A stretch of DNA of 46,229 bases from an uncultured Lachnospiraceae bacterium (GCA_910579275.1 CAJTTO010000036.1:1-46229), one strand, 5' to 3'; counted from the stretch's first letter, positions 25,392-35,863 are shown. A program made the numbers and translations. Notes: generated by a model not told the origin, from the sequence alone.

Positions 25392-26735
25392 TTATGTAAT
25401 CACCTCTAGCGGCAGACACTCCTTCCAAATCTGGCCTGTCGACGGAAAAAATTCCCCAAATCCCTTGTCCCTGATTTCAATCTGCACAGCGCTGGAATCC
25501 TCCATGTAGAATCGCAGCTCCACGCGGTTTGTCTTATTTCCCCGCACCTTAAGCCCTTCGAGCGAAATTCTTGCCACTCTCGTCCTGCTCCCGTCCAACG
25601 GCGCTATGTTCAGTGTAATGGCGTTATTTTTGACAAGCATCACGTCAAAAATTTTCTGGGCATCATACCAGTTGGTGCCTGCGTCAAGAATCGGATAGTA
25701 AACCTCCATCTGCCCCTTGTCACATGTCATTCCAATATTTGCCCGAAGCTTGTCCGCGGACAAATACACATATGTAGTCGAGAGCGTAGACGGATAGGCG
25801 CGCTCCCTTGCGCCGTAGCACGCCCCTTTGCTGAAAAGATTATTCCCTTGAAACACGCGTCTTCCGCGGCACATATATTTCAGGGATTCCCTGCACCATT
25901 CTTTCGAGAAGGAATCGCCAAGTAAAAAAACAGATGTTATAATTCGCTGTTCACAATTCTTCCGCACAATCTCAAGCAGTGCCGTGTCCAGCTGCTTGTA
26001 AAATGCCCCTTTTGCCGTCTCCGATTTGTCTGTCAAATCAGGAATCTTCATCTGCGGATATCTTGACGTATCAATAAAACATGCAACCGGATTTGTCTTC
26101 CTGTTCATGGAAAGAATGTGGCTCTTGATGCCGTCACTCCTGTAATCGTACAGAAGGACATCATGAATCCACATCTCCTGCGGCTGATGAATCATATACT
26201 GGAAAAAACAGTCCTCATGGCTTAGGAAGTGCACGTCTATTTTTTTCCCGATGCGCTTTACGATGTTCCTAAGCATCTCCATGATGCCCGTGTTCATGTC
26301 TTTCAATGTAAATGCGACAGCAGCAATATCCTCTGTCCCCGCATATGCATATAAGACAGAAAATGCCTTTTTCACAAACAGCTCCAGAAGATACTCGGCA
26401 GGAAGCTCTTCCTCCTCAACCTTGATGCTGACATTGTTTTTGGCAAGCAGCACCAAGTCTTCGACAAGCGTTCCCTGCCCTTCCTTCGCGCATTTGAGCG
26501 CATCATTTCCAATCGACCAAGCCGCGCTTTCCATCGCATCGGGTCTTTTCTCAAAGCGTTTGCACAAAAGCGTCGGTATATTATACTGTTCCTCTCCCAT
26601 CACCAGACTGACTGTGTCAGGCATGCTTTGGTTGTATCTGCAGTAACTTATCTGTGAATAATCATTTCCAAGGTCAAAGCCGACTACGATTTTATTCTTC
26701 TTGGTCAACTCATCCAATGTCTTATCAATTAGCAT
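25392..26735 (-). CDS. Hsp70/actin-fold protein (DUF5716-like)
   Basis: A 447-residue protein starting MLIDKTLDEL, chosen because AAGGA precedes it at nine bases. The frame is open 15 codons further, to a GTG overlapping the stop of the preceding gene. Residues near 17-30 (IVVGFDLGNDYSQISYC) resemble the phosphate-1 loop of the Hsp70/actin ATPase superfamily. A later ITSVFLLGDSF near residue 272 resembles the adenosine loop. The C-terminal ~110 residues look beta-rich. I place it in DUF5716 by recall of the gene pair with DUF5717 in Lachnospiraceae. Client and ATPase activity are unknown. Confidence 0.75.
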   Translation of the reverse strand: MLIDKTLDELTKKNKIVVGFDLGNDYSQISYCRYNQSMPDTVSLVMGEEQYNIPTLLCKRFEKRPDAMESAAWSIGNDALKCAKEGQGTLVEDLVLLAKNNVSIKVEEEELPAEYLLELFVKKAFSVLYAYAGTEDIAAVAFTLKDMNTGIMEMLRNIVKRIGKKIDVHFLSHEDCFFQYMIHQPQEMWIHDVLLYDYRSDGIKSHILSMNRKTNPVACFIDTSRYPQMKIPDLTDKSETAKGAFYKQLDTALLEIVRKNCEQRIITSVFLLGDSFSKEWCRESLKYMCRGRRVFQGNNLFSKGACYGARERAYPSTLSTTYVYLSADKLRANIGMTCDKGQMEVYYPILDAGTNWYDAQKIFDVMLVKNNAITLNIAPLDGSRTRVARISLEGLKVRGNKTNRVELRFYMEDSSAVQIEIRDKGFGEFFPSTGQIWKECLPLEVIT

Positions 26736-26776
26736 CTCACAACTTCCTTTCAAGAATATCTGAGGCATGTCTGTCA

Positions 26777-29700
26777 TCACAGCACACGGAACAGCTCCCT
26801 GACGCAGAAATCCTGATATAAGTAATCCTCCGTCAGCTGCTGCGCAGTCGTGCCGTCCTGAAGGCTGGTACTTATCATAATGTCATTGAGTATGTTAAAC
26901 CGGTCAGCCGTTGTGCCGCCCTCCGCTGTCTCTTCTGTCTTTCCAGCCAGTGTTCCGCTCTGTGTCACGCGCTCCTGCGGGACTTTTCCGTCTTCAATAA
27001 AATTCTCCGTGATATAATATTGCAGTGTCTCGCCGTGAAACAGCTGAAACATCACCACATATATTCCTGCATACATTTCCTGCATCGCCTTGATATCATA
27101 ACGCCCGTAATCCGTCTCATCCGCAGCGCCGCCTGCGCCCTCCCCATCCACAGTATCATCATCAAGGGCATAGTGGATATAAACCTGACTCTGCGGCTGT
27201 GTCCGGTACTCGATGAAAATGCTGTCCTTGATATAATGCAGCTCCGGCACCATATCGACAAATCTGACATAAAACGGAAAAAAAATTTCTTCTTTCAGCA
27301 GCTCCTGTATCAGCTGCCTTGCCGTATCGTCCGGTATCTCCATATCCTGTCTGTTCTCCGCCCAAAATTTCAGCAGCGCCAGACTGCATCCCCTGTCGGT
27401 CAGCTCACCCTTTGCATATCTGTGGTACAGCATATCAAAAACTTCCGGACAGACAATCGCCTCACAGACAAAATAATCATATGCCATGTCCGTCAGGATT
27501 TTATTGACCAGCGCCACATCATGTTCCTCACAGTGCGCATAGGATATCAAAATTTCGTCACGGTTTTGTACCATAACACCTGTGTGCTCCGTCTGTCGGA
27601 GGATGCGCTCCATAATCCGTCTTGTCTCAAGCTCCAGCTCGACTGCGGACTTCCACAGTTTCCGCAGTTCGGAAACCTTTCCGTCATAATTTACCATTAA
27701 ATAACGCAGGATATTTTCATCATACTTCATATTTTTGTAAATGTAATGCGCCACATTCACCAGAAATTCATCGTACTCAAACTCCCTGCTGACGATACGT
27801 TTGCTGACAAGACGCGCCACGGATTTCGGATCGACGTCCGTCACTCCGTAGGATTTTATCCAGTAGTACGCCTTGTCAAACATTCCTCTGGATATCAAAT
27901 ATTTGATAAACTCCGCCCGCTCGGACGCCTCCATCTGATCCGCCTCTATATCCTCCAAAAACGCATCCAGCTCCCCAATCATGTCATTATCATAGTAGAA
28001 CCGCAGAAGCTTTGTGCGGATTTCCTTTTTAAAGCCCTCCACAATCAGTGGTGACTCTGCCAGATTTTTGAACCGTTTGACATTGTCCTGCGAAATGACC
28101 ACATAATTCTTTTCCACCTCGCAAAGATAGATGTCAAAGCTTAAGCGCCCCTGCATATAACCGCTGACATAATCCAGCTGCCGCTTTGGCTCCATAAGCT
28201 GTTTATTCTCATAATGTATGCTCTTTGTAAACCGGTTTCCATATTCATCCTGCAAAAACAGCTTGTACTCGCTCCCATATATCGGAATCATGCTGACACA
28301 GTTTACAACCGGATATGAACTTTCACCGTTTACTTTTTCGTGAATGACAACAATGTTTTTTACGTTCGGGTTGTCCACATAGATGCGGTGCATAAAAAGC
28401 AGCGGCGTGTAGGCATACGCCGTCTCATCCATAATCATCTGCGGTGCCAGCATGGTCTTGTACAGATACGCAAGGTTCTCATTGATATGCCCCAGCTTAA
28501 TCTGATCTACCACAAACCGCTCAACCGCAATGCGGTAGCTCTGTTCCAAATCCGGATATTTTTCTCTGTTGCGTATGACATAGGCATACAAAAAAGCATT
28601 CCGCTCATAGTCCAGACTGCTCTGATATGCAAAGTACATCAACACCATTTTGGGTATCTCGATATCCTCCTTGATATCCCCGTACTTGTCAAGTTCCAGC
28701 GACATCATATAGTATTCATACAGTCCTGTCACCCGCACCGAATACTCCACGCCAAGTGCATACCACGGATAATAATCCACCCCTTTTTTGTCACCAAGGA
28801 TTAAAATGTGACAGATCGATGCGATTGTCTGCGGCGACTTATATGTATGGTATATCTCACCAAATATCCTGACCAGCAGTGTCGAATACGCTTTCTTGCG
28901 CACTGCGAGATACTGAAGCTGTTCTATCAGCTCCGGTTTCAGTTTCTTCTGTCTTGCCCCGTACCATAACACCTGTTCTTCAAATTTATCCAGTTTCAAC
29001 AGGAATGTCGGATTTGTGTTGAGCAGCAAAACGGCTTCGCACAGCAGCAGCGGGCTTGTACAGCCGTTCTGGAACATCTCCTCCATAAACTGCCAGCGAA
29101 GCTCTCTGCTGCGCAAAAGCTGCTCATTCATCTGCAGCACAAACCAGCCAAGTCTCCACTGTGTCGGATTGTTGGCATAAATCGTCTCGATTTCGTCACT
29201 TGCCTCCCTTACATAGTCCTCCTCACACTGAATCAGTGTTGTAAGGTACAGATAGTAACAGTTCAGAAAAATATTTCCCGGCTCCTTTGACAGCCGCCTT
29301 TCCAGCATGTCAAGATACCACCCTGCCTCGTTAAAGCGCTCTTTCGCAATCAAAAGCTGTGCCCGGTACAAGTTGTGCAATATGCTGTCCTCGTCAATCT
29401 CCAAGAGCATTTCCAGCTCTTTTTCAAAGCTTGCCGTCCACTGCTCGTCTGTCAATCTGTTCAGGCGCATCCCCGCATACGCATTTACCATGTTACATAA
29501 CGCATGTCTTTGTTTCCGGTTGTCGTTTTTCCGCTCCGGCTCGTCCTCCATCAGGATGTCAAAGGGAATTGTGTAGTCGTTACACGCGTCAGAAAAAATA
29601 ACACTCCCGCTGTTCAGACCGTTATGCAGCCTTGCCGCATCGACAAAAATCTCAAAATCACATATGTTATTAGTGAAATCCGCGTTGGTCAGCAGCTGTC

Positions 29701-30382
29701 TGTCCGTACTGATAAATTCACCTGTTATTCTTATATTGACGCAGCTGTAACCCCAGCCGCTTTTTGTGATGACAACCCTTTTCACGATACTGTCCTGAAC
29801 ATCCTCAAGCAAAAATCCCTCTATGTCAAACGAGTATATAACAGGTGGCTTTTTATTTGTTTCAATCAGAAATTCTTCTACATTCTGCTCATTTTCCTCA
29901 TTTTTGGACAGTCCCACATAGGAGAGTAATATATTTTTGTCTCCTTTATGCAGGATTGAGGAAAAGTTTCTGGAATAGAACAGAGACACTGCCTCTTCCC
30001 AGTCTGTCTGCGCCAGATTGGTAAAATGAAACAAATTTTTGATGATTCCGAGGGAGCTCTGGAGCTGTGGTCGGCGGACGCTGACTGTATATGGTATTGC
30101 ATACTCGCCACAGCTGCTGATCAGCACAAACTCTCCTCTGATGTTGCTGCCCGCCTGATCCGCTGTTCCGTCAAAGCAATACATAACCTGTGTCTGTCCG
30201 CCATGGAATTCTGTCTCATATAATCTCATTCTTGTATCCGAGGAATATATTTTTCCCTCTGCATACTGCTCCGCAGCATATATGGTAAAACTTTCCTCCA
30301 CAATGTCCCCTGGCTCCACACACAATTCTATGTTTTGGCAAGAGAATTCGAGATATGCCGGCTTCTCCCTGTTGTCGCTCAT
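26777..30382 (-). CDS. Giant helical-repeat protein (DUF5717-like)
   Basis: A 1201-residue protein without signal peptide or transmembrane helix. Residues 1-105 and about 185-285 form two beta-rich, Ig-like modules, each ending in a similar strand (CGEYAIPYTVSV and CNDYTIPFDILM). Residues 290-1050 are helical and repeat-like, resembling a TPR/solenoid. An acidic Gly/Ala-rich low-complexity stretch lies near 1083-1096. Size, order and the following Hsp70-fold gene match the DUF5717/DUF5716 pair as I recall it from Lachnospiraceae. It is the first gene of a four-gene operon with its own promoter. Likely a scaffold; no function is known. Confidence 0.75.
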   Translation of the reverse strand: MSDNREKPAYLEFSCQNIELCVEPGDIVEESFTIYAAEQYAEGKIYSSDTRMRLYETEFHGGQTQVMYCFDGTADQAGSNIRGEFVLISSCGEYAIPYTVSVRRPQLQSSLGIIKNLFHFTNLAQTDWEEAVSLFYSRNFSSILHKGDKNILLSYVGLSKNEENEQNVEEFLIETNKKPPVIYSFDIEGFLLEDVQDSIVKRVVITKSGWGYSCVNIRITGEFISTDRQLLTNADFTNNICDFEIFVDAARLHNGLNSGSVIFSDACNDYTIPFDILMEDEPERKNDNRKQRHALCNMVNAYAGMRLNRLTDEQWTASFEKELEMLLEIDEDSILHNLYRAQLLIAKERFNEAGWYLDMLERRLSKEPGNIFLNCYYLYLTTLIQCEEDYVREASDEIETIYANNPTQWRLGWFVLQMNEQLLRSRELRWQFMEEMFQNGCTSPLLLCEAVLLLNTNPTFLLKLDKFEEQVLWYGARQKKLKPELIEQLQYLAVRKKAYSTLLVRIFGEIYHTYKSPQTIASICHILILGDKKGVDYYPWYALGVEYSVRVTGLYEYYMMSLELDKYGDIKEDIEIPKMVLMYFAYQSSLDYERNAFLYAYVIRNREKYPDLEQSYRIAVERFVVDQIKLGHINENLAYLYKTMLAPQMIMDETAYAYTPLLFMHRIYVDNPNVKNIVVIHEKVNGESSYPVVNCVSMIPIYGSEYKLFLQDEYGNRFTKSIHYENKQLMEPKRQLDYVSGYMQGRLSFDIYLCEVEKNYVVISQDNVKRFKNLAESPLIVEGFKKEIRTKLLRFYYDNDMIGELDAFLEDIEADQMEASERAEFIKYLISRGMFDKAYYWIKSYGVTDVDPKSVARLVSKRIVSREFEYDEFLVNVAHYIYKNMKYDENILRYLMVNYDGKVSELRKLWKSAVELELETRRIMERILRQTEHTGVMVQNRDEILISYAHCEEHDVALVNKILTDMAYDYFVCEAIVCPEVFDMLYHRYAKGELTDRGCSLALLKFWAENRQDMEIPDDTARQLIQELLKEEIFFPFYVRFVDMVPELHYIKDSIFIEYRTQPQSQVYIHYALDDDTVDGEGAGGAADETDYGRYDIKAMQEMYAGIYVVMFQLFHGETLQYYITENFIEDGKVPQERVTQSGTLAGKTEETAEGGTTADRFNILNDIMISTSLQDGTTAQQLTEDYLYQDFCVRELFRVL

Positions 30383-30416
30383 TGTTCCACTCCTTAAAAA
30401 ATCATAATCATCTTTT

Positions 30417-30445
30417 AGTATACCCTATCGCTGGACATAAGACAA
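30417..30445 (-). promoter_or_regulatory. Promoter of the DUF5717-DUF5716 operon
   Basis: Minus-strand TTGTCT (30440-30445), 17 bp, TATACT (30417-30422). The transcript would start near 30410, with a leader of about 28 nt carrying AAGGAG. It makes the operon separable from the kinase genes upstream. Confidence 0.65.
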
Positions 30446-30502
30446 CACGAAAAACACTAGATTTTTACTTGCCAGATATCTGTTTGACCTTGGCCGCAGA
30501 TG

Positions 30503-33500
30503 CTAAGTCCTGTTTGACTTGGTACAAACCTCCTTCAATGTAAGGTACAGCTTGTCAACATCCACAGGTTTTGAAAGATATCCGTTCATACCGCACTCCA
30601 CGGATTTTTTCAAGTCGTCGTCAAACGCATTCGCCGACATCGCAATGATTGGGATTGTCCGACAGTCTGCTCGTTCCATACCACGTATGGCACGTGTCGC
30701 ATCAAGTCCGTTCATCACGGGCATCAGAATATCCATCAGGATAACATCATATCTGCCTGGTTCCGTATTCTTGATTTTATCAACGGCATCAATGCCGTCC
30801 GGAACCCATTCCACTTCAAAGCCAAAGTCCTCAAGGAGACATTGCGCAATCTCGGCATTCAGCTCATTGTCCTCAACAATAAGCACGCGATATCCCGCAA
30901 AAGAAAATTGTTCTTCCGTCTCCTCCTCCTCCACGGCATTCTGCCCACACTCCATGCCAACATCAAAGTAAAACCTGCTTCCTTTTCCCGGTTCGCTTTC
31001 AAGCTCAATCACACTTCCCATCAGCTGGATTAATCTGCTGCTGATGGAAAGCCCCAATCCGGTTCCCTGCTGCTTGGAAACACTGGAGGTACTTGCCACC
31101 CGCTCAAACGAACGGAAGATTCTCTTTTGATCCGCGGCATGAATACCTACTCCGGTATCCTGCACTTCAAAATGAACATGTGCCTGCTTTCCGTCACTGC
31201 CGGTTTCGTGAATCCGAAACAGTATCCGGCCACCTTTCGGCGTGAACTTTACCGCATTTCCAAGCAGATTAATCAGCACCTGACTTATGTGCAGCCTGTC
31301 GGCATAAAACCAGCTGTGTGTAAGCCGGATATCCTGCTCAAGCACCACACCTTTCATCTCTGCCTGCGGTCTTATCACTTCCCTGACGGTATCAGCCAGC
31401 TCATTCATGTCGAAGTTCTCGGGTTCGAGATGTATTTTTCCGCTTTCAATCCGCGACATATCAAGAATGTCATTGATCAGTCCAAGCAGATATTGGGACG
31501 AGCTTTGTATCTTGCCAAGGCAGTCCTCAATCCGTTCCCTGCTCTGATTCTGCTGCAGTGCGATTGCAACCATGCCGATAATCCCATTCATCGGTGTGCG
31601 GATTTCATGGCTCATCCGTGAGAGGAACTCTGATTTCGCTTTGCTTGCAAGGTCATGCTGCTGCTGGTTGAGCTGGCTCTGTATAACACTTCTGACATCT
31701 ATCATCCGCTGGCGCACCTCGCCATCCTCAATGATTTCGGAAGCAATCCCTGCAATGCACACGTTACCGTTATAGCTGCCATTATCATATAATGGTAATA
31801 CAATACCCTGCTGCCCTTCCCTGATATTTAAAAACTTCTGTATCACAGCATCCGAACTTTCTTCTACCGTAAAGAAATGTATCTGTTCATTCCCCATCCA
31901 CTTCTGAAACGTCTCCCATTCTTCCTTTGTATACTGGCTTACATTTTTAAGACCGGTGTGTCCGCTCCGATGCCACTGATACTCAAGATAATTTGCGTAA
32001 AAATCGTGTCGGATTATCGTGGTCAGGACATCCTCCGCGCCGTATCTGCGCCCTATTTTGCTTAATATGAGCACCATCTGTGCCGAAAGGTTTGAACCTC
32101 TCCCAAAAAGATTCAACGCCATCAGGGATAATGAAGCTTCCTCTCCATAATCATTTGACATAATTTGTCTTGCTTTCAGCGGGGGCAGTTCTATCCGATC
32201 CTTCTTAGGAATATCTTCATAAAACTGATATCTTACCGGCGCATTCTCCTTCAGCATGACCTCAGCACATTTTGCCCGCTTGATTTGACCTTTATTGGAT
32301 TTTCCCTCCGTAGACTGTACCAGCCCGATACAGACATCCAAACTTAATACCGCACTGTCAAACATTCCCTGCAGTTTATTGGCGAGCTTTTCCGCATATT
32401 CCTGCGCCTGTTCACGCGTGCTCTGCGCAAGCCATATCACAAATTCACTGATATTGTGCCGGATGACAAGTGCCTCACCGCATTCACGAATTATTTCTCC
32501 TGCCTGCTCAAGAATCAGATCCCCGAACACAATACCATTCGCCCCGCTCAGACTGCGTATATTCGCAATATTCAAAAACACCATAACACCCTCTGGCTGT
32601 TTCTTCCTGCATTCCTCAAGCCGCTCCATTCCTGCGTTATAAGTGTACGCACCGGTAAGTACATCTGTGGTGAGCCTTGCAAGCTGCTCCTGCTCCTGTT
32701 CTTTTATCTTCTGAATATTGCGGATGCTTCCTATCAGCTTATAGCGGTTACCGTCCGCATCATAAACCACCTTCCCATACAGCCCGATCCATGTGTATCC
32801 CTCATGCTCAGGGAGCATCAGGCGAAATTCGAGCGAGGCTTCATCGGGAATATTGCTGAAGAATTTGTCAACCGAATCCCTGTCCTCATACGCTATCAGG
32901 TTTAAGTCAATCAGATTTTCCCCGTCACATTTCCAGATACCGTTCATTTTGTGCTCGTTTACCAGGTCAACCTGATGGTTGCGGATATCATAGGAAAAGA
33001 ATGCGTCATCGGTGCTCTCCACAGCAATGCGGTAGCGTTCCTTCTCCTCAAGCAGCGTGTTCTCAGACTTCTTGCGCCGCTCGGTCAAGTCCCTGACTAC
33101 GCCATAAAGCGCGTCAATCTCACGTATTCCCGATATGCGGAAGTCCTCCAGTTCCCTGTTCTCACCGCCGATACACTCCATCAGGTTTTTAATCGGTCTT
33201 GTCAGGTGCAGGACAATAATATAGATTCCCACAACCCCGAACACAAGCCCGATCAAAATCGCTATCCCAAGCCAGATATAAATCTGCCTGCTTATGCCAA
33301 AAAATTCTTCCTCAATGTTCAGTCCGACCAGCACCCAGTCCGTGTCAGGATAGGGGGCAAACTTATCATACAGTTTCAAAGGACAGGTCTCCGCGTATAC
33401 TTTCTGCTTTCCGGAGCGAAGCCCCCTTACCCGCTTCAGCATGCCATAATTTGTATTATCCAGATGAAACCGCTCTCCCTGTGACACCAGCATACCATAC

Positions 33501-34411
33501 AGCATCCCTTTTCCCGCATAAATATCATAGTCCCCATCCCCGTCATGATGAGCGAGAAGATAGCCTGCCTGCTGGCTGCTGTTCAGCTCGGAAGCAGGCA
33601 GAAACTCACAAAGGTATGCCACTGATATCTCAACGCCGAGCACAGCATATACCGTACCCTCATGGCGCAGCGGGACAGAATATGTAATCATCTCATGCGA
33701 ATCGTGCGGGTTGTCCTCAAGTATAAACGGCCTTGACCAGTATCCCAAATCATCTGTCCTTGCATCGGGATTCTCTATGCCTGCACGCCACGGCTCATAA
33801 AAGAAATTATCAGACTCCCGCTGTCTGTGCCCCATCATATGAAACCGCGTTGTCCAGCATGTATCAAACGGCACATTATATTTTCTGGATAAATCCTTCG
33901 CGCCTCTCTCCAACAGCATGTCCGTCCCGTTTATATTTTTGCTTTTCGGAGCGGAATCCCTGATAAAAAAACCGTTGAAATCCGACGCGTCTTCCCTGTC
34001 ACCGTCCGTCAGCACCAAAAAAACACCGGATGAAAAATTATTCTGTAAGGTTTTCAGGCACTCCGGAAAAAATACTGCAAGCAACTCCTGACAGCTGGCA
34101 TCGTCCCGCAAAAGCTGGTTCAGATCCATCTGTTTTTCCGTCAGAAATTCCTCAAGCAGATTACTCATGACAAGTTCCTCATCCAGTATGGAATTCCACC
34201 GCTGTGTCATCTCATTCTCAAGGATAACCTTTCTGTTTTCCACGATTTTTGACATCATGTCAACCGAATAATCCCGAATCATTCCCGAGACATGTCTGGC
34301 TGTAAGTGTTCCCACAATAAGCAGACTTTGAATCAGCATAATCACAATCAGCGGTATCAAAAACATTTTAAATATCGTATGCTTTTTATTGTTTTTTAAT
34401 TTCAGCCCCAT
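30503..34411 (-). CDS. Hybrid sensor histidine kinase with degenerate GGDEF
   Basis: A 1302-residue membrane kinase. Order: TM helix (about 15-36), large extracytoplasmic Cache-like sensor (to about 375), TM helix (about 378-403), HAMP, PAS (about 465-590), GGDEF-like domain (about 595-745), a further GAF-like region (to about 920), HisKA with His935 (SRMSHEIRTPMNG), HATPase (NAVKFTPKGG, GTGLGLSIS) and a C-terminal receiver with Asp1227 (ILMDILMPVMNG). Where GGDEF should be it reads RHNISEFVIWL, so no cyclic-di-GMP synthesis is expected. It starts six bases after a solute-binding lipoprotein gene, which probably presents ligand to the sensor. Confidence 0.93.
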   Translation of the reverse strand: MGLKLKNNKKHTIFKMFLIPLIVIMLIQSLLIVGTLTARHVSGMIRDYSVDMMSKIVENRKVILENEMTQRWNSILDEELVMSNLLEEFLTEKQMDLNQLLRDDASCQELLAVFFPECLKTLQNNFSSGVFLVLTDGDREDASDFNGFFIRDSAPKSKNINGTDMLLERGAKDLSRKYNVPFDTCWTTRFHMMGHRQRESDNFFYEPWRAGIENPDARTDDLGYWSRPFILEDNPHDSHEMITYSVPLRHEGTVYAVLGVEISVAYLCEFLPASELNSSQQAGYLLAHHDGDGDYDIYAGKGMLYGMLVSQGERFHLDNTNYGMLKRVRGLRSGKQKVYAETCPLKLYDKFAPYPDTDWVLVGLNIEEEFFGISRQIYIWLGIAILIGLVFGVVGIYIIVLHLTRPIKNLMECIGGENRELEDFRISGIREIDALYGVVRDLTERRKKSENTLLEEKERYRIAVESTDDAFFSYDIRNHQVDLVNEHKMNGIWKCDGENLIDLNLIAYEDRDSVDKFFSNIPDEASLEFRLMLPEHEGYTWIGLYGKVVYDADGNRYKLIGSIRNIQKIKEQEQEQLARLTTDVLTGAYTYNAGMERLEECRKKQPEGVMVFLNIANIRSLSGANGIVFGDLILEQAGEIIRECGEALVIRHNISEFVIWLAQSTREQAQEYAEKLANKLQGMFDSAVLSLDVCIGLVQSTEGKSNKGQIKRAKCAEVMLKENAPVRYQFYEDIPKKDRIELPPLKARQIMSNDYGEEASLSLMALNLFGRGSNLSAQMVLILSKIGRRYGAEDVLTTIIRHDFYANYLEYQWHRSGHTGLKNVSQYTKEEWETFQKWMGNEQIHFFTVEESSDAVIQKFLNIREGQQGIVLPLYDNGSYNGNVCIAGIASEIIEDGEVRQRMIDVRSVIQSQLNQQQHDLASKAKSEFLSRMSHEIRTPMNGIIGMVAIALQQNQSRERIEDCLGKIQSSSQYLLGLINDILDMSRIESGKIHLEPENFDMNELADTVREVIRPQAEMKGVVLEQDIRLTHSWFYADRLHISQVLINLLGNAVKFTPKGGRILFRIHETGSDGKQAHVHFEVQDTGVGIHAADQKRIFRSFERVASTSSVSKQQGTGLGLSISSRLIQLMGSVIELESEPGKGSRFYFDVGMECGQNAVEEEETEEQFSFAGYRVLIVEDNELNAEIAQCLLEDFGFEVEWVPDGIDAVDKIKNTEPGRYDVILMDILMPVMNGLDATRAIRGMERADCRTIPIIAMSANAFDDDLKKSVECGMNGYLSKPVDVDKLYLTLKEVCTKSNRT

Positions 34412-34417
34412 ATCTTA

Positions 34418-35863
34418 CTATTGTCCCATCATGTCGTTTAACGCAGCGCAAAAATCCACATACCATTCCTGAAATGCTTCCTCCGTCGTATATGGCGCGC
34501 TTGCTTCCTCCAGACTCATCCCCTCCGAAAGAGCCCGCACTACTTCCTGCCTGTCTGCCGCCGCTTTGTCAAAAAGATGATACTCCAGCACCTTCCTTGC
34601 CGCAGAACCGTTTTGAAAACTTTTGTTGGTATAATATTTTCCGTCTTTCATATTGTCAAAAACATATGTTATGCAATCGTATGTCTTTTCTGCCACCTCA
34701 ATGCCCTGCTCCGCAATCACCTTATCCAGTACTTCTGTCGTGTTTGCGTCCTCAAGTACCGGCATATATCCCGATACACAGCTGAACCGAAGATTATTTT
34801 CCGGCTCTGTGAACCATTTCAGGAATTCAACGGCTGCATACTCGTGTTTTTTGTCAGACTTCGTCACAACCATGCCTGCTCCTTGTTGAACGGCATATTG
34901 TTCGCCGCCGTCAAATATGGGTGCCGCCATAATTGTATACTCAATGTCATAATTTTCGCTCTCATCCTCAACCATGCTCGGAAAATAAATCGCCGACGTT
35001 GTCGAACCCGTATAGGCAATGAGTTCGCCTGTTTTCACGTCATCCGACCGGAACGAACCATACGCGCCAAAGTACCCTTTGACTGTCGGCACATAATAAT
35101 TCTCCCAAATCCGCCGAATGCTGTCCTCCGGCAGATTGAAGGTTACCCGTCCCTTGTCCGCCTCGAAAATTTCCACCCCCAGCTGTTTCATCCCGATAAT
35201 AAAATAGTTCGCCATGGCATCACGGCCATAAAATGCCTTTCCGTCATTGGGTACATCCGGCGTGAGACTGTCTGTCCACTCATAGTACGCCGCGGCAGTG
35301 TCCGCCACCCCCTCTATGGTCTTTAAATTCGCAAGCGATGCCCCTGTCGCCTCGGCAAACAGCTCCCAGTCCGTTTTATTCATCATCATGATTTCTGTCG
35401 ATTTCGCAACAGGAAAAATCCGCAGGCTTCCATCCTCCGCAATACAGCCCTCGTCAATATAGGACGGAATATACCGGTCAAGCGCGCTCTCATCAAGATA
35501 CTCGGACAGATTCGCAAGCGCCCCCTTCTGCTCAAACTCATACGCTGTATCGGAATATGCGGAGAACATATCCGGCATTTCCGACGCGCCAACTTTTTCG
35601 TTGATGGAATCCCTGACCGCAGCCTCTAAATCGGAAACAGATCCCTGGCTATAACTCTGCACATAAATTCCCCTTTTATTGCCCACAGTATTGTTAAACT
35701 CCTCTATCAGTGTATCAAAGGCGGCCTGCTGTGTGCCATTATAATAATGCCATATCGTAATGGATACCGGATCATCCGGATTCAGCAGGCTTTTCTCATT
35801 TCCGCATCCCGAAAGCACTCCCATCACCGCCAAAAATAATACGCCGCACACTTTCTTCTTCAT
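34418..35863 (-). CDS. Family 1 extracellular solute-binding lipoprotein (orphan)
   Basis: A 481-residue lipoprotein. The signal peptide ends in the lipobox GVLSGCG (Cys near residue 20). The mature part has the family-1 (maltose/oligosaccharide-type) fold, seen in SITIWHYYNGTQQAAFDTLIEEF and in YAAVEFLKWFTEPENNLRF. Start MKKKVCG is set by GGGGGAG. No permease or ATPase genes lie near; the next gene, six bases on, is a hybrid kinase. It is probably a sensor component rather than a transporter part. A short palindrome TTTACA-aaata-TGTAAA lies about 20 bp upstream and may be an operator. Confidence 0.9.
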   Translation of the reverse strand: MKKKVCGVLFLAVMGVLSGCGNEKSLLNPDDPVSITIWHYYNGTQQAAFDTLIEEFNNTVGNKRGIYVQSYSQGSVSDLEAAVRDSINEKVGASEMPDMFSAYSDTAYEFEQKGALANLSEYLDESALDRYIPSYIDEGCIAEDGSLRIFPVAKSTEIMMMNKTDWELFAEATGASLANLKTIEGVADTAAAYYEWTDSLTPDVPNDGKAFYGRDAMANYFIIGMKQLGVEIFEADKGRVTFNLPEDSIRRIWENYYVPTVKGYFGAYGSFRSDDVKTGELIAYTGSTTSAIYFPSMVEDESENYDIEYTIMAAPIFDGGEQYAVQQGAGMVVTKSDKKHEYAAVEFLKWFTEPENNLRFSCVSGYMPVLEDANTTEVLDKVIAEQGIEVAEKTYDCITYVFDNMKDGKYYTNKSFQNGSAARKVLEYHLFDKAAADRQEVVRALSEGMSLEEASAPYTTEEAFQEWYVDFCAALNDMMGQ

